From Amycolatopsis sp. 195334CR (GTDB lineage: Bacteria; Actinomycetota; Actinomycetes; Mycobacteriales; Pseudonocardiaceae), in the NCBI RefSeq assembly GCF_017309385.1, contig NZ_JAFJMJ010000002.1:744001-808000 (forward strand): DNA of 64,000 bases, given 5' to 3'. The stretch's first letter is position 1. Each line of letters starts with the position of its first letter. Shown here one piece after another: positions 17,201 through 25,177 of this stretch. A program made the translations under genes and the position numbers. Below the pieces are notes generated by a model. The model had not been told where the DNA came from. It searched no databases and saw only the letters and a program-made list of their open reading frames with translations.

Positions 17201-17561
17201 CGCCGAGTTCGCGGGCGGCCTGGGCGAAGCGGACCGCGCCGTACATGCCGTCCAGATCGGTCAGCGCGAGCGCGTCCAGCCCCAGCCGCGCGGCTTCCTC
17301 GACCAGTTCCTCTGGCGAGGAGACACCGTCGAGGAAGCTGAAGTAGGAGCGGCAGTGCAGCTCGGCGAAGGGCACGTGCGCGGGTGAGGCTGCGCTGCTG
17401 GCGGGCGGCGGCTTCCGCTGGAGATCCTGTGGCGGCACGTACAGCTCGCGGCGCCGGTTCGAGGTCGGGCTGTCGCGCTCGATGCCCTCCGCGACCGCCC
17501 GGCCGTCCAGTCGCGCGGCCAGATCCTTCCAGCGCGACCCCGCGCCACCGTTGAACGACAC
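14247..17561 (-). CDS. dnaE2: Error-prone DNA polymerase DnaE2
   Basis: This is the translesion alpha-type C-family polymerase, active in damage-induced mutagenesis. The 1104 residues show a PHP domain (about 45-260, beginning AELHCRSYFSFLDGVSSPEEL), the palm with PDIDIDIES (the catalytic Asp pair), thumb/fingers and an OB-fold (about 1000-1090). GTG 17561 is chosen because it gives the short VSFNGG start and a length typical of DnaE2; the longer frame upstream is non-coding-like. In most actinomycetes it works with ImuA' and ImuB, which are not adjacent here. No clear LexA palindrome was found upstream. Confidence 0.95.
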   Translation of the reverse strand: MSFNGGAGSRWKDLAARLDGRAVAEGIERDSPTSNRRRELYVPPQDLQRKPPPASSAASPAHVPFAELHCRSYFSFLDGVSSPEELVEEAARLGLDALALTDLDGMYGAVRFAQAARELGVRTVYGAELSLDLPRQQTGVAYPEGEHLLVLARGPEGYRRLCRVISAAHLRADAEKGLPRYDREELVRELAGHVKVLTGGDHGAVRSAYLTGGLPAAERALTTLIEQFGREHVVMELIAYGEPLDDVHNDDLAALAARHGLTAIASKGVRYHSPGRGRALAPAVAALRAKRSVDEMEGWLRASDDAFLRSGAEMIEIFSRYEKVVQNAALLGVECSFDLRLVAPRLPPFPVEEGYTEITFLRHLTWEGAARHYGPREENPKAYAQLDHELDIIEGLGFPGYFLVVWDIVRFCGENDILCQGRGSAANSAVCYALGITKADPVKWGLLFERFLAPERDGPPDIDIDIESDRREEVIQYVYERHGRHRAALVANVITYRNRSAVRDAARALGHSPGQIDRWAKTLDAWGSLASARADPDQDIPDDVLDLAAGLEGSPRHLGIHPGGMVITDQPVSEIVPVENARMADRTILQWDKDDCAEIGLTKFDLLGLGMLSAIHYTVDLVAEHEHTVIDLAHLDLADPKVYDMLCAADAIGVFQVESRAQLATLPRLRPREFYDLVVEVALIRPGPIQGGSVHPYIQRRNGGEWQHAHPLLARSLDRTLGVPLFQEQVMQMAVDVASFTASEADQLRRAMGAKRSHRKMAQLRERFYAGAAANGITGALADQIFTQVEAFAGYGFPEAHSMSFAHLVYASAFLKLYHPAAFCAGLLRAQPMGFYSTQSLTADARRHGVLIHHPDVDRSLAWTTTEPDPDSHGGVAVRLGLGEIRGLSEEVAARIVAERPFTGIDDLARRTELTTAQLENLATAGALAPLERSRRRALWTAGAAARDKPGLLPGTSVPAPPPALPGMTKLELLTADVHTTGLSPDQHPVDLLRTHLADRGAHTVAALSEVLGGTRVLVGGVITHRQRPPTAGGVTFLSLEDETGVVNVTVSPGLDRKYRTMIRASTALLVRGILESNSGALNVVADHLEPLSANGTTPSRDYR

Positions 17562-17789
17562 CGGCTGAACACCCTCACCAAGCTCGAGCCGTCGAGGGGA
17601 AGCCGACCGCGGTAGAACGCCTGAGCGAATCCTGTGCCGTCGGGCCGGTGGTGTCAAAACCGGCGGGCAGAACCACCCGGCCGGGGGATGATCTGTCGCA
17701 GGTGGACGGTGGCGTGGCTCACCCGCGTGCCGGAAACGCAGTAGCCCCAACGCGGACAGCGACGACCACGTGACCGGCGCCGAGGCGGC

Positions 17790-18395
17790 CTACGGCCCGG
17801 TGAGGCTCTGCTGCACGAGGGGACCGAACCTGGCGACCAGTTCGCCGACCGGCGCGGAGGCGATCGGCTCGATCCTGGCGATGTAGCGCGCCACCGTGAT
17901 GCCCAGGATCTGGACGTTCACCATGCTCGCCCGCCAGGTGGCGTCCGGCGTGCCGATCAGCGCCGCCAGCCTGCCGGTGATCTCCCGGTCGATGAACTCG
18001 CGGAGCAGGGTCTCGGACTCGTCGTGGGTGGTCGCCGACCGGGTGAGCGTGACCAGCGGCGCGCGGTCGGAGGCGTCCAGGTTCTCCACGAGCGTCCGGA
18101 CGAGGCGTTCACCGAGGGTGCCGAGTTCGCCGGTGAAGATCGATTCGATGGCGGGGGGCAGGTTCGAGGACATCTCGATCGCCGCGGCGAACAGGCCCTG
18201 CTTGGTGCGGAAGAAGTAGAACACCATCGCGGGGTCGACCCCCGCTTCGGTGGCGACCGCGCGCACCGTCGTGCCGCCGTAGCCGTGCTCGCGGAACAGG
18301 CCGCGGGCCGCGTCCAGGATCCGTTGCTTGCTCTCCGCGCCGGATCGCCAGCGTCCAGGGCGTCCGGGGGGACCGTCTTCCGTCGTTTCCGCCAT
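17790..18395 (-). CDS. TetR-family repressor
   Basis: The 201-residue regulator has the TetR HTH (about 24-70: ILDAARGLFREHGYGGTTVRAVATEAGVDPAMVFYFFRTKQGLF) and a variable ligand domain. ATG 18395 is chosen, since the longer frame would cover the divergent promoter. It is divergent from the FAD monooxygenase, with a palindrome 15 bp before that gene's start, so it most likely represses the monooxygenase/DUF3159 operon until a ligand binds. Confidence 0.9.
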   Translation of the reverse strand: MAETTEDGPPGRPGRWRSGAESKQRILDAARGLFREHGYGGTTVRAVATEAGVDPAMVFYFFRTKQGLFAAAIEMSSNLPPAIESIFTGELGTLGERLVRTLVENLDASDRAPLVTLTRSATTHDESETLLREFIDREITGRLAALIGTPDATWRASMVNVQILGITVARYIARIEPIASAPVGELVARFGPLVQQSLTGP

Positions 18396-18463
18396 CGCGG
18401 AGGAGCCTAGCGCAGTTTCTTCACCACCCGGTGGAGAACCTCTCGGAATGTCGCTACGGTGAA

Positions 18464-18481
18464 CTTCATCAGGTGATGAAG
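18464..18481. promoter_or_regulatory. TetR-type operator
   Basis: CTTCATCA (18464-18471), GG, TGATGAAG (18474-18481) form perfect 8-bp arms 14 bases upstream of the monooxygenase start, a good repressor position. Confidence 0.8.
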
Positions 18482-18495
18482 AAAGGGGTGCGCGG

Positions 18496-19650
18496 ATGAG
18501 GGTGATCGTGATCGGCGCGGGGCTCGGCGGGCTGACGCTGGCCAACGGGCTGCGTCAGGCGGGGATCGACGTCGCGGTCTACGAGCGGGACGAACCGGGG
18601 AGACGCAGGCAGGGCATCAGCCTGCACCTGGACGACCGGGGAAGGACGGCGCTGCGCGAGTGCCTGCCACCGGAACACACCGCCATGGCCGAGGCCACCC
18701 TGGGCGGACCGCGCGAGCACAGCCTGCTGCTGTCCGAAGTGGACGGAGAGCTCGCGGTCGCCCACCGGCAGCCGCTCGCGCCAGGACACCCGGTGCGGGC
18801 CCGCCCGGGCAGGCAGGCCCACCGGCCGCTGCTGCGGGCGGTCCTGCTGACCGGCCTGGCGGACGCGGTGCGGTTCGGGGCGGAGTTCACGCGCTTCGAG
18901 CGACGGGCAGGCGGCACCGTCAGGGCGCACTTCCGCGACGGCCGCACCGACACCGCGGACGTGCTGGTCGGCGCCGACGGCGTCGGATCGGCGGTGCGCC
19001 GCCAGTACCTGCCCGGCGTGCGCGTGGTCGACACCGGGAAACGCACGCTGATGGGCGCGGCACCCCTGCGCGCGGTGGCCGGAACCGGGTTGCCCGCGCT
19101 GATCGGCCACCACCCCGCCAGCGCGCGGGTGCGCGGCACGATGATGGCCCTTGGCGTGCTGCGGTTCACCGAACCGCCGTCGGTGGCACGGGAACAGCGG
19201 CTGCCCGCACTGCCCGCCTCGGCCGTGGCCGAGGTCGAGGACTACGTGATGTGGGCGATGCCCGTCGTCAGGGAGCGCCTCGGGCCCGTCGAACTGCCGG
19301 CGGCGGCGTGGGGCGCGGCCAAGGTGCTGGCGGCGGACCTGCCCCCGGCGTTGCGGTCGGTCGTCGACGAAGCGTGGCCGCGGGCCACGGTCGCGTTGCG
19401 GGGCGGGGTGATCCCGCCGGTGGCGCCGTGGCCCGCCTCCTCGGTGACGGTCCTCGGTGACGCCATCCACCTGGCTCCCGGCTTCGGCGGCAACCTGGCG
19501 ATGCGGGACGCGCGGCGCCTCCGCGACGCACTGGTCCGGGCCGCGACGGGCGAACAGGGGTTGCTCGCCGCGATCGGCGACTACGAAGACGCGCTGCGCC
19601 GGGACAGCTTTCCCCCGGCCGGGGCACGTGATTCGGCGGCGAGCGCATGA
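18496..19650 (+). CDS. FAD-dependent monooxygenase
   Basis: This 384-residue flavoprotein belongs to the p-hydroxybenzoate-hydroxylase-like group. N-terminal VIVIGAGLGGLTLANGLRQAG is the FAD Rossmann motif, LVGADGVGSAVR is the DG motif, and VTVLGDAIHLAPGFGGNLAM is the GD motif that binds the FAD ribityl. It would hydroxylate or degrade an aromatic or polycyclic substrate using NAD(P)H and O2; a role in antibiotic inactivation is possible given the TetR pairing but unproven. Its stop overlaps the next gene as ATGA. Confidence 0.9.
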   Translation: MRVIVIGAGLGGLTLANGLRQAGIDVAVYERDEPGRRRQGISLHLDDRGRTALRECLPPEHTAMAEATLGGPREHSLLLSEVDGELAVAHRQPLAPGHPVRARPGRQAHRPLLRAVLLTGLADAVRFGAEFTRFERRAGGTVRAHFRDGRTDTADVLVGADGVGSAVRRQYLPGVRVVDTGKRTLMGAAPLRAVAGTGLPALIGHHPASARVRGTMMALGVLRFTEPPSVAREQRLPALPASAVAEVEDYVMWAMPVVRERLGPVELPAAAWGAAKVLAADLPPALRSVVDEAWPRATVALRGGVIPPVAPWPASSVTVLGDAIHLAPGFGGNLAMRDARRLRDALVRAATGEQGLLAAIGDYEDALRRDSFPPAGARDSAASA

Positions 19651-20252
19651 GCTTCAGCGTGCTGACCCGCAAGTCGATGTCCCTGTTCGACGCGGTGGGT
19701 GGCTGGCGCACGGTCGCCGAAGCCGTCGCGTCCCGGGTGGTGTTCCTGGTCGCCTACCTGCTGACCGACCGGGTGCCGGCCTCCGCGCTGATCGCCGTCG
19801 GCGCGGTGGCGGTGCTCGCCGTGGTCCGGGTGTGCACCGACCGGGCGTACTGGTCTGCGGCCATCGGGCTGCTCGTCGTGGGGCTCTCGGCGGCGCTGGC
19901 CGGCAGCACCGGGCGCGCGGTCGACTTCTACCTGTGGGCCGTGCTCTGGCAGCCGGGTGCCGCGGTGCTGCTGCTGGTGTCCATGGCGGTGGGCTGGCCC
20001 GCGGTCGGGCTGGCGGTGGGGATGGCCCGTGGTGAGCGGTTCACCTGGCGGCGGGATCCCGTGCGACGACGGCGGTATCAGCTGTGCACGGCGTTGTTCG
20101 CGGTGAAATCGACCGTCGCCGCGGCCGTTCTGGTGCCGCTGTACCTCGCCGAGCAGACGATCGCGCTCGGCATCACCGCCACCGTGCTCGGCGGCGCGCC
20201 CGCCACCGGCGTGTGCCTGTACCTGTCCTGGCGGATCCTGCGCACCGGCTGA
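19647..20252 (+). CDS. DUF3159-like membrane protein
   Basis: This 201-residue integral membrane protein has about five or six helices (VVFLVAYLLT, ALIAVGAVAVLAVV, AAIGLLVVGLSAAL, AAVLLLVSMAVGW, STVAAAVLVPLYL, GITATVLGGAPATGV) and an N-terminal GGWRTVAEAVASRVVF motif like DUF3159 proteins. It is translationally coupled to the monooxygenase, so export of the same compound is conceivable but not shown. The gene ends 3 bases from the convergent sigma-factor stop. Confidence 0.75.
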   Translation: MSFSVLTRKSMSLFDAVGGWRTVAEAVASRVVFLVAYLLTDRVPASALIAVGAVAVLAVVRVCTDRAYWSAAIGLLVVGLSAALAGSTGRAVDFYLWAVLWQPGAAVLLLVSMAVGWPAVGLAVGMARGERFTWRRDPVRRRRYQLCTALFAVKSTVAAAVLVPLYLAEQTIALGITATVLGGAPATGVCLYLSWRILRTG

Positions 20253-20255
20253 CCC

Positions 20256-21197
20256 TCACCACGATTCGATCAGCGGCACGTCGTGCTCCTGCCGCAGCCA
20301 CTCCCCGGTGAGGCGGCCGAGCCGGTCCGGGGCGGCGATGCCGTGCATGCCGGCGATCTTGTCGTCACGGACCTCCAGGACCACCACGCTCAGCACCCGG
20401 TCGCCGAGCGTGGCGAGCATGGCCGGGCAGCCGTTGACCACGACGGCGTGGATCGAGGGCGAGCCACCCACGAGCCTCCGCTTGGCCGGGGACGGTTTGA
20501 AGGCCCGTGCCGCGCTCGCGAGCCGCTCCGGGGTCGGGAACCGGACCGGCTTCGCGGGCAGCCCCAGCCCGGCGCCGTCGGAAACGCCGGTCGCGTCGTC
20601 GGTCAGCAGCGCCACCAGCCGCTCGGTCCGCCCCGACGAGGCGGCGTCGACGAACGCCTTGACGATCCGGCGCGCGGAGGCGGGGGCGAGGCCGGTGCCG
20701 TGGCCGGTACCGGCGGCGATCCGGCGCCGGGCGCGGTGGAGGTGTTGCTGGCTCCCGGATTCGGTGATGCCGAGGATCCCGGCGATCTCGGCGTGGCGGT
20801 AGGAAAAAGCCACGTGCAGCACGTAGGCGGCCCGTTCGACGGGGGAGAGGCGTTCCATCAGCGTCAGCACCGCGAGGGTCACCGATTCGCGCTGCTCGAC
20901 GGTGTCCGCCGGGCCCAGCATCGGGTCGCCGTCGAGGAGTGGTTCGGGGATCCAGGCACCGACCGCGCGTTCGCGCCGCGCCTTCGCTGACCGGAGCCGG
21001 TCGAGCGCGAGGTTGGTGACGATCTTGGTCAGCCAGGCCTCGGGCACCTCGACGTGCTCGCGGTCGGCGGCCTGCCACCGCAGGAACGCGTCCTGCACCG
21101 CGTCCTCGGCGTCGGCGGCCGAACCGAGCAGGCGGTAGGCGAGCGAGGCCAGCCGGTCCCGGCTGGCCTCGAACCGCGCCACGGCGGCGGTGTCCAT
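20256..21197 (-). CDS. ECF41-type RNA polymerase sigma factor (SigJ-like)
   Basis: This 313-residue extracytoplasmic-function sigma factor has sigma2 (about 5-70, with DAEDAVQDAFLRW), a WIPEP linker motif (82-86), sigma4 (about 100-160) and a C-terminal SnoaL-like domain carrying DGAG (207-210). WxPEP and DGG/AG are hallmarks of group ECF41, whose C-terminal extension replaces a separate anti-sigma factor. ATG 21197 is chosen; GTG 21203 would add two residues. It lies 10 bases after the stop of an FAD oxidoreductase gene on the same strand, the usual ECF41 partner type. The operon begins at an ECF41-like promoter. Confidence 0.92.
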   Translation of the reverse strand: MDTAAVARFEASRDRLASLAYRLLGSAADAEDAVQDAFLRWQAADREHVEVPEAWLTKIVTNLALDRLRSAKARRERAVGAWIPEPLLDGDPMLGPADTVEQRESVTLAVLTLMERLSPVERAAYVLHVAFSYRHAEIAGILGITESGSQQHLHRARRRIAAGTGHGTGLAPASARRIVKAFVDAASSGRTERLVALLTDDATGVSDGAGLGLPAKPVRFPTPERLASAARAFKPSPAKRRLVGGSPSIHAVVVNGCPAMLATLGDRVLSVVVLEVRDDKIAGMHGIAAPDRLGRLTGEWLRQEHDVPLIESW

Positions 21198-21207
21198 GAG
21201 CACGACT

Positions 21208-22410
21208 CTAGGCGGCGACCGCGCCGGCCGAGCGCTCCCGAGTCGTGGTCAAGCGGTACCGGTGACCCGGTTTCCCGAAGGTGGGATGGCTCAGCGCCCA
21301 GGCGGCGCCGTCGAGGATCGCCGTTTTGACGCGGGCGGCCGTCCGGCCGCGCAGTGCCCACGGCTTCCCGCGCGCGTCACCGTCGACCAGCTGGAAGATC
21401 GCGTCCTTGCGGCCGAGGCTGATGTGGTTGCCGACGTAGGACATCGAGGTCACCGCGATCTCGCGCCCGGTCAGGTCCCCGATGATCGCGGCCACCGCCT
21501 GCTTGCTGGTGGATCCCGCGGAGGCACACGACATGGGCAACGGCCTGCCGTTCTCGCCGATGACGAAGGCGCTGTCACCGGCGACGTAGACGTCCGGGTG
21601 CGAGACCGAGCGCATCTGGCGGTCGACCTCGATCTGGCCGGTGGACGCCACTTCGAGACCGCTGGCGGCGGCGATCGGGTGGACGGCGAAGCCGGCCGCC
21701 CACACGGTCGCCTCACTGGCGAACGCGGTGCCGTCGGCCGCGATCGCCGCCGCCCGCTCGACCCGCTCGATGGTGGTGTGCTCGTGGATCGTGATGCCGA
21801 ACCGGTCGAAGGCGCGCAGCAGGTGGCCGCGGGCCTTCGGACCCAGCCAGCCACCCAGTTCACCGCGGGTGGCGAGGCTGACCCGGAGGCCCGGCCGGGA
21901 TTCGGCGATCTCGGTGGCGGCCTCGATCGCGGTCAGGTTGCCGCCGACCACCAGCACCTTCCCCGCCCCGCCCAGCTCGTCCAGCCGGGCGCGCAGGCGC
22001 AGCGCGGACGGCCGCGCGGCCACGGGGAAGGCGTGCTCGCCGACCCCGGGAAGGCCGTGGTCGGCGGCCGTGCTGCCGAGCGCGTAGAGCAGGGTGTCGT
22101 AGTCGAGCCGGTCGACGCCCTCGCCGTCGGTGACGGTGACCGCCCGGTGCTCGGCGTCGACACCGGTCACCCGCGCCACGCGCAGCCGGATCCCGGTGCC
22201 CGCGAACACTTCCGCCAGCGGCCGGTGCCGGAGCTCCTGCCCGGCGGCGAGCTGGTGCAGGCGCAGCCGTTCGGCAAAGTCGGGTTCGGCGTTGACGACG
22301 GTGATCTCGAAGTCATCGGGGTGGAGTTGGCGGGCCAGGCAACCGGCGGAGAAGGCCCCGGCGTACCCGGCCCCGAGGACGACGATGCGGTGCTGTTGTT
22401 TCGTGCGCAT
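21208..22410 (-). CDS. NAD(P)/FAD-dependent oxidoreductase, ECF41 partner
   Basis: The 400-residue pyridine-nucleotide-disulphide-like flavoprotein (NDH-2/FSP1-like) has the FAD motif VVLGAGYAGAFSAGCL (about 9-25), NAD motif VLVVGGNLTAIEAATEIAES (second GxGxxG with Asn-Leu) and the FAD-binding VYVAGDSAF. It could oxidise NADH onto a quinone or other acceptor. ECF41 sigma factors usually control one adjacent oxidoreductase, decarboxylase or epimerase, and this gene fits. ATG 22410 is 8 bases behind the -10 of an ECF41-like promoter. Confidence 0.88.
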   Translation of the reverse strand: MRTKQQHRIVVLGAGYAGAFSAGCLARQLHPDDFEITVVNAEPDFAERLRLHQLAAGQELRHRPLAEVFAGTGIRLRVARVTGVDAEHRAVTVTDGEGVDRLDYDTLLYALGSTAADHGLPGVGEHAFPVAARPSALRLRARLDELGGAGKVLVVGGNLTAIEAATEIAESRPGLRVSLATRGELGGWLGPKARGHLLRAFDRFGITIHEHTTIERVERAAAIAADGTAFASEATVWAAGFAVHPIAAASGLEVASTGQIEVDRQMRSVSHPDVYVAGDSAFVIGENGRPLPMSCASAGSTSKQAVAAIIGDLTGREIAVTSMSYVGNHISLGRKDAIFQLVDGDARGKPWALRGRTAARVKTAILDGAAWALSHPTFGKPGHRYRLTTTRERSAGAVAA

Positions 22411-22418
22411 GTCCCCTG

Positions 22419-22445
22419 AACGGGACAGCCCCCGAATTCCTGACA
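22419..22445 (-). promoter_or_regulatory. ECF41-type promoter
   Basis: On the minus strand TGTCAGG (22445-22439), a 16-base spacer and CGTT (22422-22419) resemble the ECF41 consensus TGTCACA-N16-CGTC. It lies just upstream of the oxidoreductase-sigma operon, so the sigma factor probably drives its own operon. Confidence 0.65.
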
Positions 22446-22459
22446 GCGACCGGGTGTGG

Positions 22460-22756
22460 TCAGGCCACCGGCGCCAGCGGCGTCGCCGCCTCCTCGGCAC
22501 CGCGCTTCTTCTTGCGCAGCGCCCGCCGGACCCCGATCACCGCCTGCACGCCGATCAGCACCCACACCACGTTCGAGGTGAGCGACGGCCACGCCCCGCT
22601 CGACGCCGCCGACACCGCCAGCAGGACGCCGCCCAGCACGTTGAGCGCCTGGAAAAGCGTCGAGTCGGCGGTCAGCCGCTGCCGTGACACGAGGGCGTAA
22701 GCCGCTGCGGTGCACAAGGTTCCGGTCCATCCGGCCGCCGACGCGGCGACGGACAT
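22460..22756 (-). CDS. Small CBU_0592-like membrane protein
   Basis: The 98-residue protein has three membrane helices (AGWTGTLCTAAAYALV, LFQALNVLGGVLLAVSAA, LTSNVVWVLIGVQAVIGV) and a Lys/Arg-rich tail. It matches the CBU_0592 family of small SWEET-like membrane proteins, of unknown function. GGAGGA precedes ATG 22756, so the upstream ATG at 22768 is probably not used. It is divergent from the LysR gene, a likely regulator. Confidence 0.8.
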   Translation of the reverse strand: MSVAASAAGWTGTLCTAAAYALVSRQRLTADSTLFQALNVLGGVLLAVSAASSGAWPSLTSNVVWVLIGVQAVIGVRRALRKKKRGAEEAATPLAPVA

Positions 22757-22840
22757 CAATTCCTCCATGGCCCCGAGTGTGCGGACGCTCTGGGTACAGA
22801 TCAATCGAACTTCTCTGGCCCCGGTATTAAGCTCTACTGA

Positions 22841-23740
22841 ATGGACATCGATCCCCGCAAGCTCATGGTGCTGCTCACCGTGCACCGCGCGGGCGGTGTG
22901 CTGGCGGCCGCGGACCACCTGCACCTGACGCCTTCCGCGGTGTCGCAGCAGATCGCGCGCCTGGAGGACGCGATCGGCACGGCCGTGCTCGACCGCCAGC
23001 CGGGGGGAGCGGTGGTCACCCCGGCCGGGCGCGTGCTGGCCGAAGTGGCCGAGCGGATTGAGGGCGAACTCACAGACGCGCGCAAGGCACTGGCCGCGCT
23101 CAACGAGGACGTCACCGGCACCGTGGTGATCGGCGCGTTCCAGACGATCATCGGCGCGGTGCTGGTGCCGATGCTGCACCGCCTGCGCGAAGACCTGCCC
23201 GGGGTCGAGGTGGTGATCCTGGAGGTCGACCCCGACGAGGGCCAGCAGCGGCTGCGCTCGGGCGAGGTGGACCTGCTCACCCTGGAGGCGGACAGCCCGG
23301 TCGGGCGCCGCACCCCGCGCGGCACCCACGACGTGCCGATCCTGGAGGAGCCGTGGATGGCGCTGGTGCCCGCCACCATGCCGACCCCGACCGGCACGGC
23401 CGACCTGGAGCACCTGCCGTGGCTGGGGGTGGACGACGGCTCGGCCGCGCACCCGGCGACGGACCGGGCCCGCCGCAGCCTCGCGACCGATCCGGCGACC
23501 GTGCACAGCTACGAGAACTACAACGTCGCGATGTCCATGGTCGCCGGTGGTCTCGGCATCGCCATCGTGCCGGCGCTCGCCACCCGGGAGAACCTCGGCG
23601 AGGCCACGAAGGCGGTGAGCCTGCCGGGCCTGGGCACGCGACGGCTCATCGCGCGCCACCGGACCACGCGGTCAGAGCCGCGCGCGGAGGTGCTGGCGGT
23701 GCTCGACGCGATGATCGCGGTGGCCGCCGAACTGGAGTGA
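22841..23740 (+). CDS. LysR-family regulator
   Basis: The 299-residue protein has an N-terminal HTH (about 1-62: KLMVLLTVHRAGGVLAAADHLHLTPSAVSQQIARLEDAIG) and an effector domain (about 92-297) with VAGGLGIAIVPALA near the end, as in ArgP/NocR-like LysRs. It is divergent from the small membrane-protein gene, a common arrangement for a LysR controlling an exporter or permease, so transport of its ligand is inferred. Confidence 0.9.
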   Translation: MDIDPRKLMVLLTVHRAGGVLAAADHLHLTPSAVSQQIARLEDAIGTAVLDRQPGGAVVTPAGRVLAEVAERIEGELTDARKALAALNEDVTGTVVIGAFQTIIGAVLVPMLHRLREDLPGVEVVILEVDPDEGQQRLRSGEVDLLTLEADSPVGRRTPRGTHDVPILEEPWMALVPATMPTPTGTADLEHLPWLGVDDGSAAHPATDRARRSLATDPATVHSYENYNVAMSMVAGGLGIAIVPALATRENLGEATKAVSLPGLGTRRLIARHRTTRSEPRAEVLAVLDAMIAVAAELE

Positions 23741-23747
23741 GACCGGC

Positions 23748-24677
23748 TCAACCCGCGGCCACCTTGAGCACGACCTTGCCCGCGGCGTGGCCGTTCTCGA
23801 CGGTGGCGAGGGCGGCGGGGGCGTCGGAGAGCGGGTGGACCGCGGTGATCACCGGTGCGAGGACGCCGTCGAGCGCCAGCCGGGCCGACCGCTCCAGGTT
23901 CTCGCGGTCCAGGCGGCGCTCGACGAACCGCCCGCCGAGCTCCGGCACCGACATGTCACCCACGGCGATGACGTTCCGGGGATCCCGGGCCAGCGGCGCG
24001 ACCGTCCGCAGCGAAGTGCCGCCGACCAGGTCGACGATCCCGTCGAAGCCGTCCGGGACCAGCTCGCGCGCCGCGGTGACGACATCCTCGGCGGCGTAGT
24101 CGACGAACCGCACCCCGATGGCTTCGGCGTGCTCGCGCTTGGCGGCGCTCCCGGTGCCGATCACCCGCAGCTCGCGCCCGATGGCCAGCCGCGCGACGGC
24201 GAGGCCGACCCCGCCCCCGACGCCGTTGACCAGGATCGTGGCACCAGCCGGGAGGCCGAGCTGGTCGAGCACGTCCACCGCGGTCGTCCCGGCCACCGGC
24301 AGCGTGGCCGCCACGGTCGCGGACAGGCCCGCCGGGATGCGCGCGGTGTTCTGCGCGGACAGCACCGTCGTCTCGGCGTAGGTCCCGCCACCGGTGAGTG
24401 CGAAGCCGAAAACCTCGTCCCCCACCTCGAGCCCGTCGACGTCCTCACCCCGGGCGAGCACGGTTCCGGCGGCCTCCATGCCCAGCACGCGGGGGAACGG
24501 GCGCCCGCCGTCGAGCCCCGGGACCAGACCCGAGCGCACGAGGTGGTCGAGGGGGTTCACCCCGGCGACATCGACCCGGATCAGCACCTCACCACGACCG
24601 GGGACGGGATCGGGACGCTCGAAGAACTCCTGGACCTCGGGCCCGCCGTGCTTGCCGAAACCCCACGCCTGTCCCAT
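23748..24677 (-). CDS. Quinone oxidoreductase-type (zinc-free MDR) enzyme
   Basis: This 309-residue NADPH-dependent reductase of the medium-chain superfamily has an N-terminal GroES-like domain without zinc cysteines, and NADP motif NGVGGGVGLAVARLA (about 149-163, AxxGxxG). It would reduce quinones or enones. GGAGGC precedes ATG 24677. The gene lies behind the MerR gene on the same strand and has a MerR-type promoter of its own, so it is probably that regulator's target. Confidence 0.88.
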   Translation of the reverse strand: MGQAWGFGKHGGPEVQEFFERPDPVPGRGEVLIRVDVAGVNPLDHLVRSGLVPGLDGGRPFPRVLGMEAAGTVLARGEDVDGLEVGDEVFGFALTGGGTYAETTVLSAQNTARIPAGLSATVAATLPVAGTTAVDVLDQLGLPAGATILVNGVGGGVGLAVARLAIGRELRVIGTGSAAKREHAEAIGVRFVDYAAEDVVTAARELVPDGFDGIVDLVGGTSLRTVAPLARDPRNVIAVGDMSVPELGGRFVERRLDRENLERSARLALDGVLAPVITAVHPLSDAPAALATVENGHAAGKVVLKVAAG

Positions 24678-24727
24678 TTTCCGCTGCCTCCTGGATGCGC
24701 GGCCCGGTACTTCCGGGCGCTGTCGCC

Positions 24728-24759
24728 ATCCTCACCGCTGACATCGGTGTAAGGGGCAA
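24728..24759 (-). promoter_or_regulatory. MerR-type promoter of the quinone reductase gene
   Basis: On the minus strand TTGCCC (24759-24754) and GAGGAT (24733-24728) are separated by 20 bases, the long spacer of MerR-activated promoters. The spacer is occupied by an imperfect dyad with CCTTAC/GTGAGG ends (24730-24754). Confidence 0.65.
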
Positions 24760-24783
24760 GCGGCTGAGGCGCGGGTCACAGCG

Positions 24784-25167
24784 TCAGGCGGACTCCGCGG
24801 CGGTGGACAGCTTCGCCCGGTGCCTGCTGTTGGCGCTGATCAGCAGGTCCAGCGCGTCCCTGGTCTCGATCAGGTGCGCGATGTCGGCCTCGATCCGCTC
24901 GCGCTGGCGCAGCATCGCGGTGAACGTCTCCTCGGCGACGCCCAGGTCGCCGGGGAGGTCCACGCACGGCAGCACGGTCGCGATCACCTGGCTGGACATG
25001 CCCGCGTCGAACAGCTGCCGGATCAGCGCCACACGCTGGACCTCGGCCTCGGCGTAGTGGCGCTGCCCCGCCTCGGAGCGCGAACTGGTCAGCAGGCCCT
25101 GCTTTTCGTAGTACCGCAGGGAACGGGGACTCACGCCCGTGCGCTGGGACAACTCGCCGATCCGCAT
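24784..25167 (-). CDS. MerR-family regulator
   Basis: The 127-residue protein has MerR HTH (about 1-70: MRIGELSQRTGVSPRSLRYYEKQGLL, SEAGQRHYAEAEVQRV) and an antiparallel coiled-coil helix (about 80-117). One Cys (PCVDLP, about 68) is present, not the metal- or iron-sulphur Cys set of CueR/SoxR. Redox or organic ligand sensing is therefore open. It precedes the quinone reductase on the same strand, whose promoter carries a MerR spacer dyad. Confidence 0.9.
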   Translation of the reverse strand: MRIGELSQRTGVSPRSLRYYEKQGLLTSSRSEAGQRHYAEAEVQRVALIRQLFDAGMSSQVIATVLPCVDLPGDLGVAEETFTAMLRQRERIEADIAHLIETRDALDLLISANSRHRAKLSTAAESA

Positions 25168-25177
25168 TCCGGCCAGC

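Noticed and set aside
16029..17387. Plus-strand frames inside dnaE2
   Set aside because: dnaE2 motifs are complete on the minus strand.
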